A stretch of 5,265 nucleotides of DNA, from the NCBI GenBank assembly GCA_012512355.1, contig JAAZEI010000366.1:1-5265 (forward strand), written 5' to 3'. Source of the DNA: Clostridiales bacterium. GTDB lineage: Bacteria > Bacillota > Clostridia > Christensenellales > Aristaeellaceae. A model generated the notes under the pieces. It was not told the DNA's origin, did not search any database, and saw nothing but the letters and a program-made list of their open reading frames with translations. Position 1 is the stretch's first letter. Each line of letters starts with the position of its first letter. A program made the position numbers and the translations under genes. Positions 1 to 5,265 of the stretch are shown here, one piece after another.

Positions 1-427
1 CTTTTTCAATCGTAAATGGGCCGCTGTTTTCTGCAATATCTTCTCCCGTTTTGGTGAGGATGATAATCCTATCCTCCTCAAGTGTATATGTCATCTCGGG
101 CGCTGCATCCAGAGCCGCTTTTATTCGCTCCTCTGGTATGCCGATAGCCGTCATATGTTTAGTCGCAATATCTTTAAAGCTCTCCCCTTCAAAGTCCATC
201 AGGATCTTGCCATCCTTGGTAAACTCGTAGACTACAGGGCGAGATAAGCTACCGACGGACGCGACCCCTTTTTGGTAGCCCATGTCAGGGTGCATCCATT
301 TTCCTTCGATGCTGTTTTGTGCAGCGACCGGACTTTTTTTGGTGCCCGAATTCCCTGCACAGCCGGCCAGCAAAATGGCAGCCGCCGCCAGAGAGATCAG
401 CACCATCAAGATTTTTCTATTTTTCAT
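1..427 (-). CDS. Small secreted lipoprotein, function unknown (3' end outside window)
   Basis: The reverse strand reads open for 142 codons from an ATG at 427 to the window edge, so the C-terminus is missing. The N-terminus is a lipoprotein signal peptide: basic MKNRK, a hydrophobic stretch at residues 6-20, and the lipobox LLAGC with the lipidated Cys at residue 23. A Gly/Ser/Thr/Lys linker follows. The mature part starts around residue 40 with IEGKW, then VYEFTKDGKILMDF (67-79) and TYTLEEDRIIILT (113-125). Alternating strands of this kind are common in lipocalin-like or beta-barrel lipoproteins of Clostridia, but I cannot name the family. The start is well supported by AAAGGGG (434-440), 6 nt upstream of the ATG. 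A 192-bp gap separates it from the upstream isomerase on the same strand, and that gap holds a candidate promoter, so it is probably its own transcription unit. It should be anchored to the outer face of the cytoplasmic membrane. Gene and lipobox are near certain; function is unknown. Confidence 0.88.
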   Translation of the reverse strand, partial: MKNRKILMVLISLAAAAILLAGCAGNSGTKKSPVAAQNSIEGKWMHPDMGYQKGVASVGSLSRPVVYEFTKDGKILMDFEGESFKDIATKHMTAIGIPEERIKAALDAAPEMTYTLEEDRIIILTKTGEDIAENSGPFTIEK

Positions 428-467
428 ACTTTACCCCTTTATCCTGTTTTAAAATAATTAGAATAAC

Positions 468-496
468 AGTATGATAACCTATTTATAAACACTCAA
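468..496 (-). promoter_or_regulatory. Candidate promoter of the lipoprotein gene
   Basis: On the reverse strand, TTGAGT (491-496) and CATACT (468-473) are separated by exactly 17 nt, each matching the sigma-A consensus at 4 of 6 positions. The -10 lies about 40 nt upstream of the lipoprotein ATG in AT-rich DNA. A perfect TATAAT at 534-539 is an alternative -10 but has no convincing -35 at 16-18 nt. Confidence 0.4.
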
Positions 497-619
497 ACAT
501 ATTTTGTTCAGTTTAGCAGTTTTTGTTGAAAATATTATAAGATAAAAAAGGAACAAACTGTCTGTATTCCTCCTTAGCCTGTCCTTCTTCAAAAATCCAC
601 GTCACCATAAGATCATTAA

Positions 620-1522
620 TCAGAGATGCTGCACCGGCTCCGGCACTGCGCCAGACTTGCTGCCAGCCAAACGGCGGACATTGTCCATCCCGATCTTGGA
701 GCCGACAAAGCAGTCTTCCATGCCTTCAAACTCAATCGTGACATTGCCGTCATAGCCGTAGTCTTTAATGCAGCCCATGATACGCTGTACTTCGATCTCA
801 CCATGCCCGACGATGGCGCCGCGCAGATAATTTTTGTGTATCGTCTCCAGCCATTTCCCGTCACCGATGAGATGCTTATCTTTGCGGATATAAAAGTCTT
901 TGAAATGCACCGCCGCCGCGAAAGGCAGCAAGGTCTCCATACAAACCAGCGGGTCTTCATCCACGCAAAGCGAGTTGCCGATGTCCAGCATACACTTGAA
1001 GTTCGGCCTGTCAACAGCCAGCATCAGCCTTCTGACGCGATCACCGCCGTTGATGTAGCGGCCATGGTTTTCGACCGTTGTGATCATATTGTACTGCGCC
1101 GCGTAGTCCGCGAGCTCCTGGCAAGCTTTGACCAAAATTGGAAGGTCACGATCGTAGTTTTCGATGATGTTTTCCGCAGCCGTACGCGTGTAGCTGCTCA
1201 AATCGTGCCGGACTACCGTGATACCCAGCTGATTGGCTGTGTCAATGTGAGCTTTGATCCTCTGGATCTCAGCTTCGTATTCACTTGGGCTTATGTCCAG
1301 TACATCTCCAGGCAGACAATATGCGGAAAGCGCAACGCCCGTGCGAATGGATGCTTCTCTAATTTCAGCAATCAGCTCGTCTTTGCCGACCAAGTCGGTC
1401 ACAAAGGAGACCACTTCCATATGCTCCCCGCCGTTGTCTGCTATCCATTCGATAGCCTCCACGGTGGTCATACCCTTCTCAATGGCATCCCTCAGGCTAT
1501 AAATACTAAGACCTATTTTCAT
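620..1522 (-). CDS. Sugar phosphate isomerase/epimerase, xylose isomerase-like TIM barrel
   Basis: This is an intact 300-residue protein, a normal length for the AP endonuclease family 2 / xylose isomerase-like TIM-barrel group. It opens with MKIGLSIYSLRDA, the usual first beta strand. Candidate metal ligands fall at barrel strand ends: E151 (TTVENHG), D180 (LDIGN), H206 (VHFKD) and E264 (TIEFEG), with a GHGEI motif at 239-243. Members are cytoplasmic, usually Mn- or Co-dependent, and isomerise or epimerise sugars, inositols or keto-sugars; the substrate cannot be read from sequence. The ATG at 1522 follows AAGGAAGAG about 6 nt upstream. A sugar ABC permease remnant lies 148 bp upstream on the same strand, which suggests an original role in catabolism of the imported sugar. 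With that transporter destroyed here, the enzyme is now an orphan and may rely on the extended -10 at 1610. The long open frame on the opposite strand (626-1567) is a codon-bias shadow. Confidence 0.93.
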   Translation of the reverse strand: MKIGLSIYSLRDAIEKGMTTVEAIEWIADNGGEHMEVVSFVTDLVGKDELIAEIREASIRTGVALSAYCLPGDVLDISPSEYEAEIQRIKAHIDTANQLGITVVRHDLSSYTRTAAENIIENYDRDLPILVKACQELADYAAQYNMITTVENHGRYINGGDRVRRLMLAVDRPNFKCMLDIGNSLCVDEDPLVCMETLLPFAAAVHFKDFYIRKDKHLIGDGKWLETIHKNYLRGAIVGHGEIEVQRIMGCIKDYGYDGNVTIEFEGMEDCFVGSKIGMDNVRRLAGSKSGAVPEPVQHL

Positions 1523-1609
1523 GACAATCTCTTCCTTTCTGTGTTTGGTGATGTGAAATGTAGTTGAGCAACATCGCTTCTTTTCATCAGTAATTTTTAC
1601 AAGAGAATA

Positions 1610-1618
1610 AGTATAACA
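1610..1618 (-). promoter_or_regulatory. Candidate extended -10 promoter upstream of the isomerase
   Basis: The reverse strand reads TGTTATACT, a TGn extended -10 with TATACT (1610-1615, 5 of 6 to consensus), about 88 nt upstream of the isomerase ATG. No good -35 hexamer is visible at the usual distance; extended -10 promoters can work without one. It would let the isomerase be transcribed independently of the broken permease. Confidence 0.33.
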
Positions 1619-1670
1619 GTTTCATTTAAGCAGGCAGCGCTATCAGGCAGATTGGCACAATAGCTGACTC

Positions 1671-2053
1671 TCAGCCTTTGATAGAGCCCATCATGATACC
1701 CTTTTCGAAAAAACGTTGAATCAGGGGGTAGAGAATTAAAAGAGGCAAAGTGAAAACGATGATGATGGCATACTTGAGCGAGGCGTATAAAAGTATGGTA
1801 TTGGCATCGTCCACACCCAACGTTTCCGCCATATCCCCCATCTGGCTAAGTACTAGTATCTGGCGCAGGAACACTTGCAAGGCTTCAGATCATTTCTACG
1901 CAGATACATCATCGCCTCAAAATAGGAGTTCCAGTGCCCAACCAGGTAGTACAGGGTGATGACGATTAAAATAGATTTGCTCAGGGGCAAAATAATTTTA
2001 AGCAGTGTGCCCAACGGACTGCAGCCGTCAATTGCAGCGGCCTCACGCAGCTC
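1671..2053 (-). pseudogene. Carbohydrate ABC transporter permease (LplC/YtcP type), C-terminal fragment, frameshifted
   Basis: Only about 126 codons remain of a gene that normally encodes about 290-300 residues. The fragment starts at LREAAAIDG and keeps the whole EAA loop (EAA, 3 residues, G, 9 residues, then IILP), which contacts the ATPase in binding-protein-dependent importers. Next come a membrane segment (SILIVITLYYLVGHWNSYF) and YLRRNDLKP. There the frame breaks: reading 1 nt over, it resumes as LQVFLRQILVLSQ (from 1880) and runs through a last membrane segment to the family-typical end MGSIKG and TGA (1671-1673). One missing base at about 1881-1884 explains this; without correction translation stops at TAG 1853-1855. 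Everything upstream, at least the first three membrane segments, is gone and replaced by transposase sequence. LplC-type permeases import oligosaccharides or sugar derivatives, which fits the isomerase downstream. It cannot make a functional permease. Confidence 0.85.
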
Positions 2054-2782
2054 TTTGTGCGGGACATGCACTAGGATGGTCCTCATGAAATGAACTTTGC
2101 AGCGCTGCCAGGAAGCCTTTTTGGTTTGCTATCCTAGATCCTTCAGGCTTTCAATCAGCTGTGAATAGCATTCTTTGGATTCCTCAAGCATTGGTTCAAT
2201 GGCCAGCACTTAGCGTTCTCCTTTCTTATAGGCTCCACAAACCAATAGGATGCCCAAGCTCATCACACGATTGTCGTAACGCACTTTTTCATACAAGGCG
2301 TCAATCCACAAGACCGGGTAGCGGCTGTGGGACAAAGAACGCTTACGAAAGGCTTCCGCCTGCTCATTCAGGCCCTTGGTCATTTCACTGGCCTGACTTC
2401 GGGACAATCTTTCAATCCCCAGGCTTTTCGCCCGTTTATCCATCTTTCTCGTCGATACTCCCTGCACATAGGCTTCCTGCACCAACGACGTTTCGCTGCG
2501 TTTCCTTTCTGTGACAAAGAAAGGAATATAGCCGCCAGTTCTAACCTTGGGAATTATCAGGTATATCGTGCCATTCTGGTGTCCAGGCGACGCGGACGGT
2601 AACCGCTTCTATAGCTTGAGCGTTATCGCTTTGCTCATGCTTTTGAGCACCGATTTGACTCATTACCTCCGCTTCCATCATGTTCCCACACAGCCATTCC
2701 AACATATTAAGCATTGGGTCTGCATTTCCCATACACTGCAATTAGCAATCTTCTCATATCCATGTATCTTATTCTGAGTCAT
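2054..2782 (-). pseudogene. IS256 (mutator-type) family transposase, truncated and frameshifted
   Basis: On the reverse strand a good start exists: AAAGGGG followed by ATG at 2782 (MTQNKIHGYEKIAN). The family sequence then appears in pieces. MLEWLCGNMMEAEV...GAQKHEQSD is in a second frame. YRSGYRPRRLDTRM begins 1 nt over (from 2613). IYLIIPKVRTGGYIPFFVTERKRSET then runs into VQEAYVQGVSTRKM, a hallmark of IS256 transposases. Catalytic Asp 1 is present in LWIDALYEKVR (codon 2300-2302). GER is followed by TAA (2210-2212), where the family usually has Glu. IEPMLEESKECYSQLIESLKDLG follows, then TAG (2129-2131), then WQRCKVHFMRTILVHVPHKE (2110-2051). The usual 20 or so residues with the second Asp (VISDAH-like) are absent between these parts, and the C-terminal third with the catalytic Glu is lost at the junction with the permease. 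At least three single-base losses are needed. The family is clear; activity is impossible. Confidence 0.88.
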
Positions 2783-3096
2783 TAGGTTCCCCTTTACTGA
2801 ATGTTGGTAATATTTCATTCATTATATCGGAGTCCTGATGGCTTTTAAATACCTCACATCAAGTTGCTAACATCAGTGTACTCTATTATGATGAGTCAAA
2901 CAAATAGCCTGTCACGGCATTTCAGGCTTTATCTCTTATTCCAGCTGCCATGGTACTGATGCAATCTCAAATCGGTACTATCTTCGCCTGTATTCCCAGC
3001 CCTGACTGCTTATAGCCATTGCCATCTGTGTATTATGATAAAAGACTGGTAAAGCCACAGCCCTCCGCCATACACGGCAAGCAAAGGAGCCTAATC
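2783..3096. other. Intergenic stretch without an intact gene
   Basis: The left part (2783-2849) is the leader and promoter of the transposase remnant. From about 2850 to 3080 I find no open frame of useful length with a ribosome binding site, no RNA gene and no terminator. One reverse-strand frame (about 3033-2885) is interrupted by two TGA codons and might be decayed coding DNA, but I do not recognise it. The ribosome binding site of the next + strand gene starts at about 3083. A + strand promoter for that gene must lie here, but no hexamer pair is convincing. Confidence 0.5.
2821..2849 (-). promoter_or_regulatory. Promoter of the IS256 transposase remnant
   Basis: The reverse strand has TTTAAA (2844-2849, 4 of 6 to TTGACA), 17 nt, then a perfect TATAAT (2821-2826). 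It ends 38 nt upstream of the transposase ATG at 2782, which has AAAGGGG as ribosome binding site. Spacing and position fit the element's native promoter. It points toward the permease fragment and the isomerase. Confidence 0.5.
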
Positions 3097-3615
3097 ATGA
3101 GTATCCGGTTTGAAGCGAGTCTGTCAAATATCGCTGCCATCAACCTGATCAAAATGCCTCAAAGCGCAAGCGAACTGCTACCCTCCCGCGGCATGATGAT
3201 GGCGGAGGGTACAGTAAACGGCATTCCTTTTACCGCCCCTCTGGAACCCGATGGCCGGGGCAGCCATTGGTTTGAAGCAAGCCATGCGATGATTAAAGAA
3301 GCCGGCTTGAAAGCAGGCAAGCCTGCCGCTTTTGACATAACTCCCACTATTGACTGGCCGGAGCCTGAGATATCGCCTGACATCCTAGACGCCTTGAGAA
3401 AATCTAATCTGATGCCGAGATGGGATTCGCTCACGGTAAAAGCGCGCTGGGACTGGCTGCGGTGGATACGCGCCACCAAAAACCTGGCCACCAGGCAAAA
3501 AAGAATAGACGTGACTCTCTCCAAACTCCAGGTTGGGGATAACAACCCCTGCTGCTTTGACAGAACCCGCTGCACCATCCCGGAAGTATCAAAATCCGGC
3601 GTGCTGATAGATTAG
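3097..3615 (+). CDS. YdeI/OmpD-associated family protein with DUF1905 domain
   Basis: This is an intact 172-residue soluble protein. I chose the ATG at 3097 because AAAGGAG sits about 8 nt upstream and the homology begins at once with SIRFEASLSNI; the frame is open further upstream to 3019 but lacks family sequence and a ribosome site. Residues 3-85 fit DUF1905: IKMPQSASELLPSRG, then EGTVNGIPFTAPLEPDGRGSHWF, then a short helix and an AFDITPTIDW strand. Residues 95-145 fit the OmdA/YdeI helical part: PDILDALRK, then WDWLRWIRATKNLATRQKRI, the characteristic W-I-x-x-A/T-K-x-x-x-T-R-x-x-R-I pattern. The tail has PCCFDRTRCT and a VSKSGVL end, as I recall for relatives. Biochemical function is unsettled; the name bacteriocin protection comes from an enterobacterial relative and should not be carried over. 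No signal peptide or membrane segment is present, so it is cytosolic. The next gene is 128 bp downstream on the same strand. Confidence 0.87.
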   Translation: MSIRFEASLSNIAAINLIKMPQSASELLPSRGMMMAEGTVNGIPFTAPLEPDGRGSHWFEASHAMIKEAGLKAGKPAAFDITPTIDWPEPEISPDILDALRKSNLMPRWDSLTVKARWDWLRWIRATKNLATRQKRIDVTLSKLQVGDNNPCCFDRTRCTIPEVSKSGVLID

Positions 3616-3743
3616 GCACACGCCAAAGCTTGTACAGAAAGCAGCATATGGTGTATGGTGAAGTCTGATGACAGGGATTAACATTAGATAAGCAATTCAT
3701 TTCCTGATATCAAATTAAAAGCATATCGGGCATAAGGAGATTG

Positions 3744-4721
3744 ATGCGCGTCACAAATGATATGATCCATCCGCAGTTGCGCGCCGCCGGCAGGCTGATC
3801 AGGTGGCTGCTGCCTTACTATAAATTGAGCACTTTTCGCAGAAGCCGTCGTTTATCTTCGCTTTCAAAGGTCTTTCACAGCAGAAAATATTTATCCGAAC
3901 AGATATATATCGACCGCCCCAACAGCAAACAGGGTGACCCCAAGCTGCGGCTATGCATTTATCGGCCAAAAGCACCCAAAGAGAATGCGCCGGGTCTGCT
4001 ATGGATGCACGGCGGCGGCTTTGCCTTTGGAACCCCAGAGCAGGATAGCGACAGCTACAGGCAGTTTATTGAACTTACTGGCTGCACCGTGGTGGCGCCG
4101 GCTTATCGCCATTCACCAAAAGCGCCTTATCCCGCAGCGCTTGAAGATTGCTACACAGCCCTCCTGTGGCTTAAACATAATGCCCTGCGCTGTGGCCTGC
4201 GCCCTGATCAACTGATGGTTGGCGGCGTCAGCGCCGGCGGCGGCCTGGCAGCAGCGCTGGCCATCTATGCCCGCGACAAAGGTGAAGTCGCCATCGCCTT
4301 TCAAATGCCCCTATACCCAATGCTAGATGACCGCATGATCACCGAATCTTCCCGCGATAACGATGCGCCCCTATGGAATACGCGCTCTAACATCGCCGCC
4401 TGGACACTCTATCTGGGTGAGATCTACGGCAGCGGCCAGGTGCCCGCCTATGCCGCGCCTGCGCGGTTAAGACAGGCCCACGGTTTGCCGCCGGCTTTCA
4501 CCTTTGTGGGGAGTATCGAGCCCTTTCGCGATGAAACCGTCCTTTATTTCCAGATGCTTAGGGAGGCAGGCATTGAAGCGGAGTGCATTGTATACGAGGG
4601 CTGTTTCCACGCTTTTAACAAAATTGGACGCTATACCACCCCCGGAAAACAAGCCAATGCTGCACTGCTAAAGCATTTTCAATATGCTGCAGAGCATTAT
4701 TTTGCGCCGCAGCCTGACTGA
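3744..4721 (+). CDS. Alpha/beta hydrolase, hormone-sensitive lipase family esterase
   Basis: This is an intact 325-residue protein, the usual size for the HSL (alpha/beta hydrolase fold-3) family. The ATG at 3744 has AAGGAG 4 nt upstream; a TTG just before it (3741) is a less likely start. Diagnostic motifs are in order: HGGGF at 89-93 forms the oxyanion hole, GVSAG at 161-165 holds the nucleophile S163, IEPFRDE at 258-264 holds the acid, and CFHAF at 287-291 holds H289. The N-terminal 60 or so residues form the helical cap typical of the family. It should hydrolyse short-chain carboxylic esters or acylated small molecules in the cytoplasm; there is no signal peptide. Two departures from the textbook family: the nucleophile elbow is GVSAG, not GDSAG, and the acid position of DPLRDE is Glu (E259), which could serve as catalytic acid. 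G+C appears higher than in its neighbours. The family is secure; the substrate is unknown. Confidence 0.92.
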   Translation: MRVTNDMIHPQLRAAGRLIRWLLPYYKLSTFRRSRRLSSLSKVFHSRKYLSEQIYIDRPNSKQGDPKLRLCIYRPKAPKENAPGLLWMHGGGFAFGTPEQDSDSYRQFIELTGCTVVAPAYRHSPKAPYPAALEDCYTALLWLKHNALRCGLRPDQLMVGGVSAGGGLAAALAIYARDKGEVAIAFQMPLYPMLDDRMITESSRDNDAPLWNTRSNIAAWTLYLGEIYGSGQVPAYAAPARLRQAHGLPPAFTFVGSIEPFRDETVLYFQMLREAGIEAECIVYEGCFHAFNKIGRYTTPGKQANAALLKHFQYAAEHYFAPQPD

Positions 4722-4770
4722 AGCATAGCCAAACCAATGACGAAAAATTATTTATTTTTTATACCTATAT

Positions 4771-4796
4771 GTAAAAACAATGCTGCGAATCGCAGC
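4771..4796 (-). terminator. Hairpin terminator of the membrane-protein gene
   Basis: On the reverse strand, GCTGCG-ATT-CGCAGC forms a 6-bp GC-rich stem with a 3-nt loop (4782-4796), followed by ATTGTTTTT (T run 4773-4777). It lies 15 bp past the stop of the membrane protein at 4812. In the + direction the T-rich stretch starts only about 12 nt after the stem, so termination of the convergent hydrolase gene there is less certain. Confidence 0.6.
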
Positions 4797-4811
4797 GCTT
4801 CGATATCAATT

Positions 4812-5265
4812 TTATTTTTTTCGTTTCGGCTTGATTCGAGCAAGCCCAGCAAAAAGGCTCCAAGAAATCAAATTGCCAAATAAAGCAGGCGGAAGCGCAT
4901 AGATATTAACCAACCGAACACCTGCAGATCGTATATCTGCTTGGTAAGACAAGAAAGTTCCGATTACGATGATAAAATAATAAAGCGCCACAAACAAGAA
5001 AGCAACGGGCACAATGATCTTGTCTTCAAAAACAAACATCAAAGCACTGCACAACAAGGTAGCAAATATTGCAATAAGAGCTGAAGGTCCCCAGACACCG
5101 ATGAAGTCTGCTGTATCCTCAGGCAACCTCTCAGAAATAAAACCTGCTGAAATAAGATAACCCAGCGCAATTATGATTACGAACAAAAAGCTTAATGAAA
5201 ACGCCTTGATGATTAATACGTTTTTCAGTTTTCCGTTACTGTCAATAAACACGCCCAATTTGTTC
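4812..5265 (-). CDS. Small integral membrane protein, unknown family (5' end probably outside window)
   Basis: The reverse strand is open from the right edge to TAA at 4812-4814, 150 codons. The first possible starts in view are TTG (5258) and GTG (5252) with no ribosome binding site, so the true start is probably beyond the edge by a few codons or more. Four hydrophobic segments are clear, numbering from the TTG: about 19-41, 53-77, 81-103 and 118-140. The extramembrane parts are short: a polar N-terminus (FIDSNGKLKN), an acidic loop (SERLPEDTADF), a loop with SYQADIRSAGVR, and a strongly basic C-terminal tail RIKPKRKK. By the positive-inside rule the tail, and with four segments also the N-terminus, should be cytoplasmic. 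No enzymatic or transport motif is recognised. Lower G+C than the hydrolase gene hints at a separate origin, but this was judged by eye. It converges on the hydrolase gene and ends at its own hairpin terminator. Confidence 0.8.
   Translation of the reverse strand, partial: NKLGVFIDSNGKLKNVLIIKAFSLSFLFVIIIALGYLISAGFISERLPEDTADFIGVWGPSALIAIFATLLCSALMFVFEDKIIVPVAFLFVALYYFIIVIGTFLSYQADIRSAGVRLVNIYALPPALFGNLISWSLFAGLARIKPKRKK

Larger units (their letters stand above)
2054..2849 (-). mobile_element. IS256-family insertion sequence remnant, one end only
   Basis: This covers the transposase pseudogene plus its upstream promoter. The element is read right to left. The end beyond the transposase C-terminus was deleted together with part of the permease gene, so there is no second terminal repeat with which to define the ends, and no target-site duplication can be recognised. 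The transposase-proximal end probably lies somewhere beyond 2849, possibly near 2870-2885, but I could not fix it. Full-length relatives are about 1.3-1.5 kb, so roughly half the element remains. The remnant cannot move by itself. Confidence 0.75.

Noticed and set aside
626..1567. A 313-codon open frame on the + strand opposite the isomerase
   Set aside because: It is fully antisense to a well-supported enzyme, has no ribosome binding site and reads as no known family; codon bias of the isomerase explains it.
1853..2086. A 77-aa permease gene starting at ATG 2086
   Set aside because: The start Met lies inside the transposase WQRCKVHFMR motif, no ribosome binding site precedes it, and the end is out of frame. 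It is a chimera of two pseudogenes.
2161..2602. Two + strand open frames (117 and 91 codons) across the IS remnant
   Set aside because: Both are antisense to clear transposase sequence and lack ribosome sites or family resemblance.
2850..2890. A terminal inverted repeat marking the IS end
   Set aside because: The other end of the element is deleted, so no partner repeat exists to compare, and no target duplication is visible.
3019..3096. A 26-residue N-terminal extension of the YdeI/DUF1905 protein
   Set aside because: No ribosome site at 3019, no family similarity in the extension, and a strong AAAGGAG in front of the ATG at 3097.
3598..3624. Inverted repeat GGCGTG/CACGCC over the stop codon of the YdeI-type gene as a terminator
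   Set aside because: The stem is only 6 bp with a 15-nt loop and there is no T run after it.
1..5265. CRISPR array, tRNA, riboswitch, toxin-antitoxin pair or defence cluster
   Set aside because: No regularly spaced repeats, no cloverleaf-like sequence, no known leader motif, and no gene pair of that kind were seen on either strand.

Overview
The window looks like chromosomal DNA of a low-to-moderate G+C Firmicute, probably Clostridia or a Paenibacillus-like group. The grounds are strong Shine-Dalgarno sequences (AAGGAG, AAAGGGG), a short-leader lipoprotein with an LAGC lipobox, an LplC/YtcP-type sugar ABC permease and an IS256-type transposase. Species cannot be assigned from the sequence alone.

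Layout. Positions 1-427 (-) hold the 5' part of a small lipoprotein gene that runs off the left edge. 620-1522 (-) is an intact sugar-phosphate isomerase/epimerase (TIM barrel, 300 aa). 1671-2053 (-) is only the C-terminal ~126 codons of a carbohydrate ABC transporter permease, with one frameshift. It is joined in frame at about 2048-2056 to 2054-2782 (-), a decayed IS256-family transposase that lacks its C-terminal third and the block carrying the second catalytic Asp. 2783-3096 has no intact gene; it contains the transposase's own promoter and then unassigned DNA. On the + strand, 3097-3615 is an intact YdeI/OmpD-associated, DUF1905-type protein, and 3744-4721 is an intact hormone-sensitive-lipase family alpha/beta hydrolase. 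A 4-TM membrane protein (4812 to the right edge, -) converges on the hydrolase, with a hairpin terminator between them.

How it fits together. The isomerase plus permease remnant is probably the tail of a sugar ABC uptake and catabolism operon. An IS256-family element landed upstream in the same orientation, and a later deletion fused the transposase to the permease and removed the rest of the transporter from this locus. The wreck has since gathered single-base deletions and nonsense codons, while the flanking genes remain open. I see no CRISPR array, tRNA, rRNA or recognisable new defence or metabolic system. The most unusual object is the in-frame transposase-permease chimera and the decay around it.
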